Numbered from the stretch's first letter, positions 36,308-47,201 are shown. The stretch: DNA of 64,000 nucleotides from Dyadobacter sp. 676 (GCF_040448675.1 NZ_CP159289.1:1364001-1428000), one strand, 5' to 3'. Numbers and translations are program-made. Notes: a model not told the origin generated them from the sequence alone.

Positions 36308-38411
36308 ATGTACTACAAATTTCTCCGGGTCGCCCTGCTGGCGGTCCTCGCCTCGTGCAATGCGTTTTCGCAAGACTCGCTTGTCATTAAAAACCGCTTC
36401 CTGGAAAGAAAATTCACCATCGGTGATAATTCTTTCTACACATCGCGCTTTCAGCATCTTCTGACGAACAAAGATTATAGCCGCCCTGGCTCAGAAGAGT
36501 TTTATTTTACGATTAACGGTGCGCCTGCCAGCTCCAACGGCGGCAATGGATTATTTAAACACATAAAACATGTATTAAGCCGGCAGGATAACGGCGTCCA
36601 GCGAGCGACGGTGCAGCTCGCCGGGAAACCAGGTACAAGTGCCGAAAACGTCGTAGTGGATTTAACCTACGAAGTGTACGACGAATTGCCCGTTGTGCGG
36701 AAACAGATCAGCATTACCAACAACACTTCCAAACCCATCGCTATCGCCGACCTGGAAGTAGAGCGGCTAAACCTGGTACCTATTTCCTCGCAACAAACGG
36801 AATTATATACCAATTACGGCTCCCGGTTCGCCTGGCGTCCGTACCACGGGGATCACCACGATGCCGCTGTATTTGTGTATCATAATTATGCTAAAGAAGG
36901 CTTCATCCTTGGCAACGAAGCGCCCAGTATTCTCAAAAAGACCGAAGTATATGCCGACCACAACCGCATTTCCATCGGTATGACGAGTCTCACCGATCAC
37001 TATCCGTTTAAAAAGTGGATTGAACCGGGAGAAAAGTTTAACAGTCCCAAAACTTTCATCTGCCTCGTGAAATCCCAGAAGTGGGAAGACGCATTCGAAG
37101 GCCATTTCGCCGACTTCATACGTACACGCCTGGGTGTGAAACTTTTTGAGCGGAAGGAAATCCCCTTTACATTCTTTAATACATGGCGGCCTTTTTATAC
37201 CAATATCAATGACACACTCGTAACCCAGCTCGCCGACGGTCTGGAAGGCACCGGCACAGATCTATTCATTATGGATGCCGGTTGGGAAAACAATTACGGC
37301 GATTGGGAACCTCATCCAAAGCGCTTTCCGAACGGCCTGAAGCCTATTACCGATCACATAAGAAAACGGGGAATGAAAGCCGGTCTCTGGATGAGCCTCG
37401 GGTCCGTCGACAAAAGCAGTAAACTGTACCAAGAGCATCCCGAATGGTCGGTATACGATAAAAACGGCGAGCCCGCTTATCTGCATGAGGAAATGAAAAA
37501 CCGGGTCACGATGTCACTGGCTTCGGGTTATTACGACTATATTCTGGAAAAGATTAAACGCCACGTCCGCGAAAACGACCTGGCTTACATTAAACTCGAC
37601 CTGGCCATCGCCAACTCGGCCTACGTGCTCGATTATTCTAAAAAAGGCGACTACAAATCCGAAGGTAAAGGCTACAAAGACCGCGAAAGCTCCTATTACG
37701 CCATCTACGAAAAGGCGTTACAACTCTTCGACGACCTGCACAAAACATTTCCCGACCTGCTTGTAGACTGCACTTATGAAGTCTGGGGAGAATATTATAT
37801 TAATGACTACGCGTTGATCGAACACGCCGATTACGACTGGCTCACCAATTATGACGACGACGCGCCCGTGGGCCCTATCAACATCCGCCAAATGGCCTTC
37901 GACCGCAGCCGGGCAATTCCGACAGCGACCAATCTGATCGGCAACCAGTTCATGGATTCGCCCTACTCCAAATATACATTTCTGTCGCTGGCGTCCGTCA
38001 AGCCGATCCTCGTTGGCGATAGCCGTAAACTTCCCGCGGAACTGAAACCATGGTATCTGAAATGGAATACTTGGTTTAAGATGATGGATCAAAAATATCA
38101 GTTCACCCGTTTCTCTTACGTTTCCGACATTTTCCAGCGGCCGACCATGAGCAACTGGGATGGTGTTTATAAATTCAACAAAGAGAAACAGGGGGGGCGT
38201 GTTGTTCTTTTTCAGGAACGGGTCGGTGGAAACGACGCGGACATTTGCATTTCCGCTTGCGGAGCCGGGCAGCCGGTACCGGCTTTTTTCGCCGGAAGAT
38301 GGGAAGGATTGGGGTATTTACAGTGGGAAAGAGTTGCTTGAAAAAGGTATCCCAATCCGGATCGACAAGCAATTCGAGGCGTTGGTCCTGGGCATCGAGA
38401 AAATCAATTGA
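36308..38411 (+). CDS. GH36-like alpha-galactosidase (frameshifted near 3' end)
   Basis: A secreted or lipid-anchored glycosidase of about 700 residues. The N-terminus has a signal with LASC (Cys17). A beta-sandwich domain precedes the TIM barrel (TFFNTWRPFYTNIND; DAGWENNYGDWEPHPKRFPN; GMKAGLWMSLG). The likely nucleophile is the Asp in AYIKLDLAIAN, and the acid/base Asp lies in HADYDWL. As written it ends at 38341 after a shift in the G7 run (38191-38197). One G fewer joins NKEKQGG to VLFFFRNGSVETTRTFAFPL and continues to 38411 with a beta-sheet C-terminal domain. Substrate range is not determinable. Confidence 0.85.
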
Positions 38412-38628
38412 TAGGTATCAGAATTGGTATTCCTGCCTGAGATAACGCCACCAGTTGTGCAATCAGGCATGCCAAAACTTTAATACGTTTGTTGCGAATT
38501 GGAACACGCCGGTAATTGACCCATACATGCTGGAAAACTTGCGGGAAAAGATGGCTGTAGGACGTCTTCCACAACCATAACGCAACCAGCAAATAACGGA
38601 TTCCCTGCCTTCTATTATACTGTAAATC
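38412..38628. other. Region between galactosidase and prophage remnant
   Basis: No convincing gene. A minus-strand frame (38404-38712) is open but has no recognisable family and overlaps both flanks. The left boundary of the prophage remnant should lie here or shortly after, because the tape-measure frame is cut off at its 5' end near 38.66 kb. No copy of the tRNA-Ala end is visible. Confidence 0.4.
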
Positions 38629-41600
38629 ATGGTGCCAATGATGATGATTTGGGGAAATCAATTGTCCAGAAAGCCGATGCCGACTAACGAGGTCATTCTG
38701 CGGCTTGCACAAAGTTTCAAAGGACTACCGACCGACGTGGTGGTGAAGCAAATGGACGCGCTGGGAATCAAATCACAGGAGGCGACCAAAGTAATGATGC
38801 TGTTGTCGGATAAGACCGATATGGTGAAGGAAAAGCAGGCGCTCGCAAACAAGGCGATGAAGGAGGGCACCAGCTTAACCAACGAGTTCAACGTCAAAAA
38901 CGAGACGCGCATGGCGCAGCTCGAAAAGACCGGCAAAATGATTACATGGCTCGCCGAGCAGCTGGGTAATATGTCGATTCCCGCAGTCCTTCTGGTTACT
39001 ACCGGGTTTATCGCTCTGGTGAAAGCGCTCGCCGCCGTTCCCGAATTTATCGTCGAGAACAAGGAAACATTTGCCGCGCTGGGCGTTGCGATCGTCTCGC
39101 TCAATGCTGCCAATATTGCCGCAGCTGCTTCGGCGCTCGCACACGCTGCCGTCGAGAAAGGCCGCGTGATCGCTACCCAATCCGTCACCGCTGCACAATG
39201 GCGTTTGAACGCTGCTATGACCGCCAACCCGATCAGGCTGGTCGTCGCTGCTATTTCTGCGCTCGTGGGCGGTTTTATGGTCTGGCACAACCATTCCGAG
39301 AAGGTTCGCGCTGGGGTATCGGGCTTAATGGCTGGTTTAAAAGAAGCTGCCGGGGTCGTCGCGTAGTTCGTGAAGGCATTTTTAACCCTCGATATTGCGG
39401 GCATGGCCGACGTAATGATGAACGGCGGCAAGAGGGTCGGCGACGCTTTCACGAGGGGCTATAACGACAAATTAAAGGAGGAGTCCGGCAAAGTTGTCGC
39501 CCAGCACAAAACCACAGTCGATAAAAAGGTCGATCTCACCCAAAAAGGGGCAAAGGCCGCAGCCGATGCCGAAATAGCAGCCGCCACCGGTGCCGCCGAC
39601 GCGATCACCGCGAAGGAGCAGGCCGCGCTCGACAAACGCAAAAAAGCGAAGGAGAAGCAGCCGCAAGACTTCCGGGACGCCGAAGACAAGTACGACGAAA
39701 TGGTGCGCAAAGACCGCGAAAAAGCGCTCGAATTGCTTTCCCAAATGGAGGCCGAAAACGAGCGCAGTAACGCGACCACCTCGCTGGAAATCGAGGAAAG
39801 CAAGATCCGCGAGAAAGCCCGTAAACGCATTAAAGACATCGAGGATTCGAAAGCCGGCGAAGCCCTGAAATTGAAAGTCGTCGAATCGATCAACCGAAAT
39901 GCCGAAGAGTCGCTCGACAAAGTGCGCCGGAATTACCGCGACAAGCGGATCAAGGAGGAAGAAGAAGCTGCCAAAAAGCGACTGGAAGCCGAAAACTTCG
40001 TGCGCGAGCAGGAAGAAGGGGCAGAAATGACCCTGCTCGAATGGCGCGAAATGCAGGCCAAAGGAAACGCTTAAAAGCTCGCAGCAGTGCACAAAGACCG
40101 TGTCGACGTCGAGCTGCGCCTTACGCAGCAAAAGCTCGAAGCCGAAATCATGGCAGAAAACCAGAAGGCCGTTCGGACAATCACCGACACCGAGCAGCTG
40201 GCCACCGCATTGAACGCGATCGAAGAGCGGTACAACATTGCCAGCGTCATGGCGAACAAGAAGGCGACAGACGAAAAGCTCGCGATCGATCGGGATCTGC
40301 ACGAGCAAAAAGCAGCCACGCTGAAAAACTATTCGGATATGTTCAGCTCGCTATTGCAGGGTGACGTTTCCGAATTTATGAACGCTGCAAGCACGATGGT
40401 CAAAGGTCACCAGACCGCGTGGCAGCAAAAGCTCGCAGCAAACCAAGCGAGCTACGAGCAGGCCGGTCAAATGGCGCAGACCGCCGTCGACTTTTTGAAC
40501 GATCTCGCCCAACGTAAAGCCGAGAAAGCGATCGCCGAAGCCAACCGCGAGCGGGACGAAAAGGTCGCCATTCTCAATGCAGAGCTGGCCACCACCGAGG
40601 CAATGATCAAACAGTCGTCGGAAAACATCAAAGCCACCAAAGAAGCCGAACAAAACCGCCTTGCCGAGCTGCAAAGGATCTTAACGTCCGAGGCTACAAC
40701 CGAGGAACAAAAGCGCGACGCCCTGCACAAATTCTACTCGCAGCAGCTGCAAGACATGAAAGCCGCCGAAGAGCAGAAAATTATGGACATGCAGAAAATG
40801 GCGAACGAGGCAAAAACCGCCGACGAACGTGCCGCGATGGAAGAAAAGATCCGCATGGCCACAAAGGAGAGCGAGGAAAAGATCCGGCTCGCGGAAGAAG
40901 AAGCCGAAGCGAAAGCCACCATGATCGACGAGCTGGCCGAATTTACCGCCGACGTGAATGCCGAAGTTTTGAAGGACGCGGAGAAATCGAGCGACAAACA
41001 GGTCAAAATGGCCGAAGACGAAGCCGAAAAGAAAGCCGAGATTAAGGAGCAGCTGGAAGACCTGATCGCGACCGAGAACCAAAAGCCCGCACGAAGGAAG
41101 CCGCCGAAAAGAAGAAAGCATGGCAGGCGCAAAAGAAAGCCGACATCGCGGCGGCGCTGATTACCGGGGCGCTCGCCGTTCTGAAAGCCCTCGCTAACTT
41201 TTTCCCGCTTAACATCGTTCTGGCAGCGGTCGCAGCCGTGGCGACGGGGGTACAGATCGCCAAGATAAAAAGCCAGCCGGAGCCATCTTTCGCGCATGGT
41301 GGGACGCTCGGTTTCGTGGCGCAGGGAGGCAAACACGGAAGCACATGCGGAACGGGCGGAATCGCCCTCGTGGATCGCAGGACACAGCGCGAAGTCGGCG
41401 AAATGGAGGGCGACGAAGCTATCATTTCAGCCAAGCAAACGGCGGCGAATTGGCCGGTAATCCAGCAGATGTTCAAAAACGCCCGGACGGCGGGAAAAAC
41501 CGAATCTCCGGTGCTGCCGATGGCCTCCGAAGCGACCCCGATGGCGTTCAGGGATGGCGGCAAATTCGAGTCGCCATATTGGGAAAAGGGAATGTACCTT

Positions 41601-42019
41601 TTTGGCTCCAAAAAGAAGAAAGAGGCCGAGAAAGCAGCAGCCGAAGCCGAAGCAGCAAAAGCGCAGGCCGAAGCCGATGCCGCAATGGCCGACGCTATGG
41701 GCGGGGTCGATGCCGACACCAGCGCATACAACGGGATCGACGCCACAGACCCGGCAACGATGGGCGACACGGCAGGCGCTTCGGCAGCGCACGCGAAAAA
41801 GCAGGGCGAGGCGCAGCTAAAAGCGATTCAGGACATTCTTGCGGCCACGCTCGACAACGGCGACACGCTCGCGCGAGCTGTTTCCGCACTTGGTGAAGTA
41901 AAACAGGCCGCAAAGGGGTCGAAGGAGCGGTGCGAAACGTGGAAGGCGCGGTGCATTCAACCAACACCCAGGGCAAATTTGACCAATTGATCGGGGCGAT
42001 TTCTAACCTCGCAGCTTAA
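38629..42019 (+). pseudogene. Phage tail tape-measure protein, truncated and broken
   Basis: The same frame runs through 38629-39363, 39367-40071 and 40075 to about 41085, interrupted by TAG (39364-39366) and TAA (40072-40074), then shifts by one base near 41085 and again near 41913, to end at a TAA at 42017. The parts join into one long protein: hydrophobic helices (IPAVLLVTTGFIALVKALAA; MTANPIRLVVAAISALVGG), then very long Glu/Lys/Ala coiled coils, then a second hydrophobic helix (NFFPLNIVLAAVAAVATGVQ) and the end GKFDQLIGAISNLAA. This is typical of tape-measure proteins of Bacteroidota phages. The 5' half is missing. Single-base nonsense codons argue for true decay. Confidence 0.8.
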
Positions 42020-42068
42020 AGCAATTACATAATTTAAACGAAACCAGTCACCATCTACTCCTGGAACA

Positions 42069-42099
42069 TTTGTAACTCCAGGGGTATTTTCTATATTTA
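42069..42099 (+). promoter_or_regulatory. Promoter of the cargo lipoprotein gene
   Basis: TTTG (42069-42072), 19 nt, then TATATTTA (42092-42099), one base off TAnnTTTG. The gene begins at 42124. A CCTGGA / TCCAGG hairpin (42059-42082) overlaps it and may end the tail operon transcript. Confidence 0.55.
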
Positions 42100-42123
42100 G
42101 ACTTTCAACAAAAAATATTAATA

Positions 42124-42894
42124 ATGTTTAAATCTCTCCTTCGTTTTACAGCTATTTTGCTGTTTTCAGCACAAATGACTTCCTGCGTCAAAGATCACTT
42201 CATCCCGATTGATCCAGAACCTAATGGAAAAGAAAATTTACGATCAGCAATCCAAGGTAAATGGCTAATTGACACTTCCGTCGTAACAAATTTACCTGAA
42301 GGTCCATTTTTAGAATTTTTTTGGGCAGATACTACTTACATACAAGGCGCACAACATTGGGCTACCAACGATAAGTACACTATCACAAGTCCAACCAGCA
42401 TTAACCTAGCCCATGTCGGTAGGATAGAGAACATTGCATTCTCCAGCGATAGAAGAAAGATGAGTTTTACTCGTATTCACCAGGGAAAGCTAACTGGGGA
42501 ACAGCTAACGGCAACATTTGCACCTTTCGTAGATAGCACCTCATGGACAGGTGGGTTCTTAGGAAAATGGGAAGTCTTGCCAATTGAAAATGGTAGCGAT
42601 ACGCTCAGCAAAAGTGAGGGTGGGATACTTAAAACTTTATTTTTCTCAAGCCAAGGTACTTTTATAACTTGATATAGCCTTACTGCTCCCCTTTACCTAG
42701 GCAATGGACAGTTATCGCAAAATTGGCGGTGGGATAAAACTTCGTCAAATAAGATTGAATTTTGGGACAATTATGAAGGGATTCAATCCGCCAACAATAT
42801 CACCATCAGATCTCTTAAGGCAGATACACTTAAAATCACACATTCATCTGCCAAGTGGGGAATAAGAAACCTGACTTTAGCTCGGCCAAAGTAA
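42124..42894 (+). pseudogene. Cargo lipoprotein of the prophage (in-frame TGA)
   Basis: The frame from 42124 encodes a lipoprotein signal (LLFSAQMTSC, Cys21) and a beta-rich protein: AIQGKWLIDTSVVTN, FLEFFWADTTYI, HWATNDKYTITSPTS, and after a TGA at 42670-42672 the frame stays open for 73 more codons (YSLTAPLYLGNGQL; WRWDKTSSNKIEFW; NNITIRSLKADTLKITHSS) to TAA at 42892. It reads like the lipocalin-like lipoproteins of Bacteroidota. The region is clearly more AT-rich than the tail genes around it and has its own promoter and terminator. These features fit a moron. The TGA may be a true nonsense mutation. Confidence 0.65.
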
Positions 42895-42916
42895 ACTATT
42901 GCATCATTCTTCATTC

Positions 42917-42953
42917 AAAACTGCCATGTCATAAAAAGCATGGCAGTTTTTTT
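42917..42953 (+). terminator. Strong intrinsic terminator after cargo gene
   Basis: A perfect 12-bp stem (AAAACTGCCATG / CATGGCAGTTTT) with a 10-nt loop and a T-run. Confidence 0.9.
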
Positions 42954-43041
42954 ATGCATTTTATTGAAAACAACATCATCCTTTTTGCAAAATATAATCA
43001 AAGTTTTTATTTCAGGTTAATCGAAAAATATTTTTAGTTTA

Positions 43042-43529
43042 ATGACAAAATAAAGAAAACGATCTTAGTAGAGCTTCCCATCCACGTTAAAAAATTCTTC
43101 ATGGTCGAGTACAGCGGCGACACGGCCAAGAACGGAACCGACCAGATCGATGTCAAGAAATTCAGTGAGCTAGGAAACATTGTAACCGCAATTAGCCGCC
43201 CGATCCCGTGGACGCAGAAAATCGAGCGCCCACAAGGCGAGGGCGTGATCGCCATCAACTACTATTCACACACGTTAAGCCATGAGGTTTCAAACGACCG
43301 GCTGGCGATGATCGCCAAAGGCATGGATCACATTTTCCACAGGAGCCTTATTCCCTACGTTTCGGCGTTGCATGACCTGCTCAGTGGCGATTACAGTCCG
43401 CACGTAAATTCATTCTTGGAGATCTACGGAATACAGCGCGATGTCGACGTCGAGTTCGAAACCCTACGCAAGGTTTACCGCGACCGGATCGACCGTTTAA
43501 ACCGTCAAAGAAGAAAAAGTTACGCGTAA
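43042..43529 (+). CDS. Phage-encoded hypothetical protein (start frameshifted)
   Basis: The open frame from 43101 encodes 142 residues, but in-frame sequence before it (KKTILVELPIHVKKFF) reads as the true N-terminus. A start ATG at 43042 joins it if one A is added to the A4 run near 43047, giving MTKIKKTILVELP. The rest contains VAISRPIPW-like sequence (here IVTAISRPIPWTQKIERPQG), a helical middle and a basic end (RDRIDRLNRQRRKSY). I know no family function. It is encoded with tail genes after the cargo insertion and could be part of the prophage's late region or its regulation. Confidence 0.5.
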
Positions 43530-43611
43530 AAAGTCCGGCTATATGGTGCCTTGTCCAGCAAACGCGTTTTATGCCCGGCTACCGCGTGAAAAGTCCGGGC
43601 GCTAAATCTAC

Positions 43612-43647
43612 AAAAAGCCTTAATGCTGCACGCATTGAGGCTTTTTT
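43612..43647 (+). terminator. Intrinsic terminator
   Basis: AAAAAGCCT-AATGC pairs with GCATT-AGGCTTTTT around a 4-5 nt loop, followed by T-rich sequence. It separates the 43 kb gene from the tail/fibre genes. Confidence 0.75.
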
Positions 43648-43709
43648 ATTTCCGGATTGCCCGGTTTCGCGTCCTTTCTCGCAGGCGTTTAAAGCCCTAA
43701 TTTCGCCCC

Positions 43710-44267
43710 ATGTTTGGAAATTTGGAAAGTATCGGCGTCAAATGTGGGCCAGTCGCAACCGGCTGGCTCACTCACTTATATCTGGTCGGCTGCGACAGCG
43801 CCGCCTACGACATTTACCCGGATCAGTTACTCACTACGGCAAATCCTTTATGGCTCTCCGGGTCGAAGCCGGGCGGCAATCCGCTCGTCACTGAGATAAA
43901 GCTGCGGGCGAAGACGGCCACGTTTTCGGAAGGATTACAAACCAGCCCGGCTGGCGCTTCGTACAACCCGCAGATTTCGGTGCCTATACCGAGCATCGCT
44001 TCCGAAATCGTCGGATGGGTTTACCGCAATCAGAACCGCAGGTTTATCGCCATTTTCCGCGACACGGCGGGCTTTTGCTACATGGCTGGCACGAAGAGTA
44101 ACGGACTACGGCTTTCGTGGGCGAGATCCATCTCACAGACAAGCGCACAGCAGCTTTCCGTTTCCGGCTCCAATTGGCACCCTGCCCTGTGGATCAGAAG
44201 CATCGATCCGGAAGTGCTTTTCCCATCAAAAGAGTTCGATTACAGTTTCGACATAAGTTTCTCTTAA
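43710..44267 (+). CDS. Putative phage tail protein
   Basis: An intact 185-residue protein without signal or membrane segment, rich in beta strands and aromatic residues (WLTHLYLVGCDSAAYDIYP; GGNPLVTEIKLRAKTATFSE; NWHPALWIRSIDPEVLFP). It follows the tape-measure region and precedes the fibre-like gene by 13 nt, a position typical of distal tail or baseplate components. I cannot assign a named family. A frame at 43571-43894 in another phase is a shadow. Confidence 0.55.
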   Translation: MFGNLESIGVKCGPVATGWLTHLYLVGCDSAAYDIYPDQLLTTANPLWLSGSKPGGNPLVTEIKLRAKTATFSEGLQTSPAGASYNPQISVPIPSIASEIVGWVYRNQNRRFIAIFRDTAGFCYMAGTKSNGLRLSWARSISQTSAQQLSVSGSNWHPALWIRSIDPEVLFPSKEFDYSFDISFS

Positions 44268-44280
44268 ACAATCTCACACC

Positions 44281-45278
44281 ATGCCTTGGAATCCCTCCAT
44301 CGCCGAAATCGAGGGTATTATCGACGGAAATCTCAAAAGCTCCCCTCCCGCCCCACCTCAAAGCAATTCTGCCGCTGTCGTTCGCTCCCTGCTTAAAAGT
44401 ATTTGGGGAGCAATGGCGCGACGGGCGTATCTGCTGCTGTTGCAAGCGTTGACGCCGCCACAGCCGGAATGATCGCCCGCAGCCTTAGCGTAAGCATGGA
44501 AATCAATGTACGCGGCGACGTCGGAAACGACACCCGTTCCGGTATTGACAACGGCACTACCGCGACCGGAGCAGTTAAAACGCTCACCCGCGTGGCCGAA
44601 CTGGCTTCCGGCAAATGCCAATCACTGAACGTTCTGATTAATAGCGGAAATGTTATTGTGGACGCGGACGTCTCTTTTACCGTGCCTGAAATCTTTGTGC
44701 ACGTAAAAGCCGGGGCGACTCTCACCGTGAAAAAACGGACAATCATTGACAGCAATAACATTGTAGTCGGCGAAGGCAACTACCGTATCATTTTTGCGTG
44801 TAACAATGCAAACATTCGAGTAAACGGAACTGTGATCGTCGAAGGTGGAACAGGTTCCACCGGTGCCAGAAACCAGTTTGACTATTTATGGAGGCAGGGA
44901 GCGTTTACAATCACCACACCCGCATTCATGAAAGCCGGGCTACGCTTTCAATCGCTGAACTTCTTTATTGAAAATGCGACCGTGACGGTAGGCGATAATG
45001 CGTATTTCGCAAATTATGGCGGTGCAGGGCTTAATACAAATGAGGGCGCACCGTCAAGATTGGCGACTTATAGCCGTTCAACCGTAAACTCGACATTCAC
45101 GCTCGGTACTGCCGCAACCGAATCCACGCTCGTCGGCGATCGGACACAGATCAGAACCTTCACCCCTACCAGCAGCACCGACGCAAGGGTTTCCGAAGGG
45201 GAGCTGGTCGCCGACTCTAACTTTCTCTACCAAAAGCGTAGCGGAGTAATCAAAAAAATTGCCTGGGCAACTTTCTAA
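44281..45278 (+). CDS. Putative phage tail fibre/spike protein (frameshifted)
   Basis: The start (MPWNPSIAEIEGIIDGNLKS) and a second frame join at a G4 run near 44405-44408: one more G gives KSIWGSNGATGVSAAVASVD. The restored protein of about 332 residues has a short helical N-terminus and then parallel beta-helix-like sequence (LNVLINSGNVIVDADVSFTV; NIRVNGTVIVEGGTGSTGAR; NFFIENATVTVGDNAYF), typical of spike or fibre shafts. The C-terminus ends FLYQKRSGVIKKIAWATF. It is part of the tail module and would bind the host surface. Confidence 0.6.
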
Positions 45279-45289
45279 TTTTTCATACC

Positions 45290-45649
45290 ATGCCAAACCT
45301 CCGACGTATCACGATCAGCTCGTCATCGGGCTATCCCGACGTAGTTCGTCAAATCGTCGTCATAGGACGGAACGAAGACTACCAGAACGAATCCGTGACA
45401 CTGATCTGCATGATCGAGCACTTCGACGGGACGGGCTACCGCCTTAATTCATTCCGTGCGATCGAGCGCGAGCCGTTCCTGCTAATGGCAGACAACAGCA
45501 GCAAAGTAAACCCTGAAACCGGTGCGCTTGTGTTCCCTGATCAATCCGGCAACTACCCGGAAGGATCTGTCGGCCAGTACGACTGGTTGAAAGCCGCCGT
45601 CGAGAACGGGGCAAATCCGTTTACCATCGCGACCGGTGCCGTCATGTAA
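45290..45649 (+). CDS. Phage tail-module hypothetical protein
   Basis: This 119-residue protein starts 11 nt after the fibre gene. It is beta-rich (LRRITISSSSGYPDVVRQIV; YQNESVTLICMIEHFDGTGY) with a C-terminal KAAVENGANPFTIATGAVM. No known domain. It appears intact and probably belongs to the same operon as the fibre gene, perhaps as an accessory to the fibre. Confidence 0.5.
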   Translation: MPNLRRITISSSSGYPDVVRQIVVIGRNEDYQNESVTLICMIEHFDGTGYRLNSFRAIEREPFLLMADNSSKVNPETGALVFPDQSGNYPEGSVGQYDWLKAAVENGANPFTIATGAVM

Positions 45650-45676
45650 GCCGACTCGTTAAAGCGCTTTAACTAA

Positions 45677-46054
45677 ATGACGCAGTACCCCGACATTCAC
45701 CTGCGCAAAAGTCCCGATCGGTTTAACTGGTGGGAAGTTGTAGAAGACTGCACGGTCGAATCCAAACTACCCGGCATGGTAATCCCTGCCGGGTACCGTA
45801 CCGACTTCGCTACCATCCCGCGCCTGCTCTGGCCACTGATGCCCCCACATGGCAGGATGGCAAACGCTGCGATCGCCCACGACTACGCATACGACAACCG
45901 GCTCGGAGAAGCTGAATTCGGCGAAACGCAGGCGCGGCTCCGCGCCTGCGTCGAGTTTGCCCTGCGTGCCTCGAAGACGGCGTGGCCCGACTGGCAAATG
46001 TCGATCGCGTACATTTTTATAAGGCTTTTCGGGCGAAAATGGTGGCGTAATTAA
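45677..46054 (+). CDS. DUF1353 phage protein
   Basis: A 125-residue protein matching DUF1353: a strand region IPAGYRTDFATIPRLLWPLM, followed by HGRMANAAIAHDYAYDNRLG and a C-terminal helix (WQMSIAYIFIRLFGRKWW). DUF1353 proteins are common near tail and lysis genes of phages; their role is not established. The His-Asp pair in AHDYAYD is conserved in the family, and an enzymatic role has been guessed. The gene is intact. Confidence 0.8.
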   Translation: MTQYPDIHLRKSPDRFNWWEVVEDCTVESKLPGMVIPAGYRTDFATIPRLLWPLMPPHGRMANAAIAHDYAYDNRLGEAEFGETQARLRACVEFALRASKTAWPDWQMSIAYIFIRLFGRKWWRN

Positions 46055-46078
46055 ATGATTGATTGAATACATGATTAC

Positions 46079-46121
46079 AGCCCGGAAGCCCTGCGACGGG
46101 GAGTCGCTACTTCGGGCTGTT
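46079..46121 (+). terminator. Hairpin after DUF1353 gene
   Basis: CAGCCCGGAAG pairs with CTTCGGGCTG, with a second small hairpin (GCGAC / GTCGC) in the loop. No long T-run, so termination is uncertain. Confidence 0.45.
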
Positions 46122-46149
46122 CATTAAACTACTTTAACGACCTCACACT

Positions 46150-46658
46150 ATGTGCAATATGCTTATAGGACTACAACACAAATGCCAGGGTGCAAACCTG
46201 GGCGGCGCTCGCAGGCTCTACATGATCTACGCCCGCGATCTCGATCGCGAATTCCTGACTTATGAGCTGGCCATGCATTACGGCAGCTTTTCGGGAGGTA
46301 TCCCATTAAAACCCGGTAAGGGGATCGTAGAAATCGAAGCATGGTTCGATTCTACCAAATTTGACAGCGAGATCAAGATCGGCGCAGGCTTTACCCACGC
46401 GCTCGAATTTAAGCATTTGGGCTACGAAGACGATGTGGTGCGCCTGATGGCAATTTTGAAAGACTACCCGGTAAATGTGATCGTCGAAGGCAACGACGGG
46501 CTAAATACTGGCTCGGACAAAAGCACGTGCCGCTGCTTTTCGACATACAGGCAGTGCTTCCCGAAAAAGGCACCGGTCGCAAGGAAGTCACTTTTACGGC
46601 TAAACAGGACGGGCTAAGTATCCCCCCGATCCCGCTCGGAGATGAAGCCTTACCCTAA
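46150..46658 (+). CDS. Phage structural-like hypothetical protein (frameshifted)
   Basis: The frame from 46150 (MCNMLIGLQHKCQGANLGGA) changes phase near 46500-46510. Joined, it continues YWLGQKHVPLLFDIQAVLPE and KEVTFTAKQDGLSIPPIPLG to TAA at 46656-46658, about 169 residues. Beta-rich with no signal. It ends the tail module. I do not recognise the family. Confidence 0.5.
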
Positions 46659-46674
46659 AGAGGACAGTGACAGT

Positions 46675-46875
46675 TTAGACTTTATCCATTTTTAATTTCT
46701 TGGCAAATGTCGCTGGTGCCAACCCAGCAAGCGATTGATGCGGATGAAAGCGATTGTAATCGTCCATCCATTCGTCTGATAAAATGCGAACCTGTTCGAG
46801 AGATTCAAATAAATGAGCGTCCAAGGCATCTTCACGATAGGTGCGGTTTAATCTTTTCACGTAGCGGTCCGATTT
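46675..46875 (-). pseudogene. IS3-family transposase C-terminal stub
   Basis: About 67 codons of the integrase-core end remain: RYVKRLNRTYREDALDAHLF, then LSDEWMDDYNRFHPHQSLAG and LAPATFAKKLK. This is the typical last part of IS3-type transposases (OrfB). An in-frame TAG upstream (46876-46878) and the lack of any DDE motif before it show that it is a remnant. It lies at the right edge of the prophage remnant and may have taken part in its decay. Confidence 0.8.
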
Positions 46876-46879
46876 CTAT

Positions 46880-47107
46880 GGTTTAAACAAGTATAGCTAT
46901 TTGGTTGATAGCAGATTGTAGTCGCTGACGTAGCTGTGTTGTACTCATGTGGGTATTAAAATAGCATTAAAAAACCCACGAAGCTATGTAAGCGCTTAAT
47001 AGATAGTTGGTATTTCAGGTACAAATACGTATCTGAACAGGTAAAACTACCTATTTTTAAAATTCACTTCTGTCATCGAATAATTTCATAATAGCATCGA
47101 AAATGTT
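46880..47107. other. Non-coding stretch between IS stub and tRNA-Ala
   Basis: No supported gene. It contains a GTGGGT / ACCCAC inverted repeat around 46951-46983 and otherwise AT-rich sequence. Probably remnant DNA at the edge of the integrated element. Confidence 0.4.
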
Positions 47108-47149
47108 CGTGCCACCGCGAGCTTTTTCGTGCCACCGAATGTGCCACCG
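47108..47149. repeat. Three direct repeats GTGCCACCG
   Basis: CGTGCCACCG at 47108-47117 and 47128-47137, and TGTGCCACCG at 47140-47149, spaced 20 and 12 nt apart (start to start), about 100 bp from the tRNA-Ala 3' end. They could be integrase arm sites of the lost element or the end of a decayed integrase gene. Confidence 0.5.
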
Positions 47150-47201
47150 GAAGGGTGTTGTAGAGCTAATAAACTGGAGTAGAAAAAGATAAGGTACAAA
47201 A

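Noticed and set aside
38404..38712. A minus-strand frame of 102 codons between galactosidase and tape measure
   Set aside because: No recognisable family, overlaps the ends of both neighbours and crosses the presumed prophage boundary. It may be a remnant but cannot be supported.
38629..41160. Stop-codon recoding in the prophage
   Set aside because: One TAG, one TAA and one TGA each occur once, in different genes or positions. A recoded phage would use one codon repeatedly. Decay explains this better.
43571..43894. An open frame in another phase before the tail gene
   Set aside because: It overlaps the better-supported frame 43710-44267 and crosses a terminator.
47108..47149. CRISPR array
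   Set aside because: Only three 9-10 bp repeats with short, unequal spacing; no Cas genes nearby. No CRISPR array was seen anywhere in the window.
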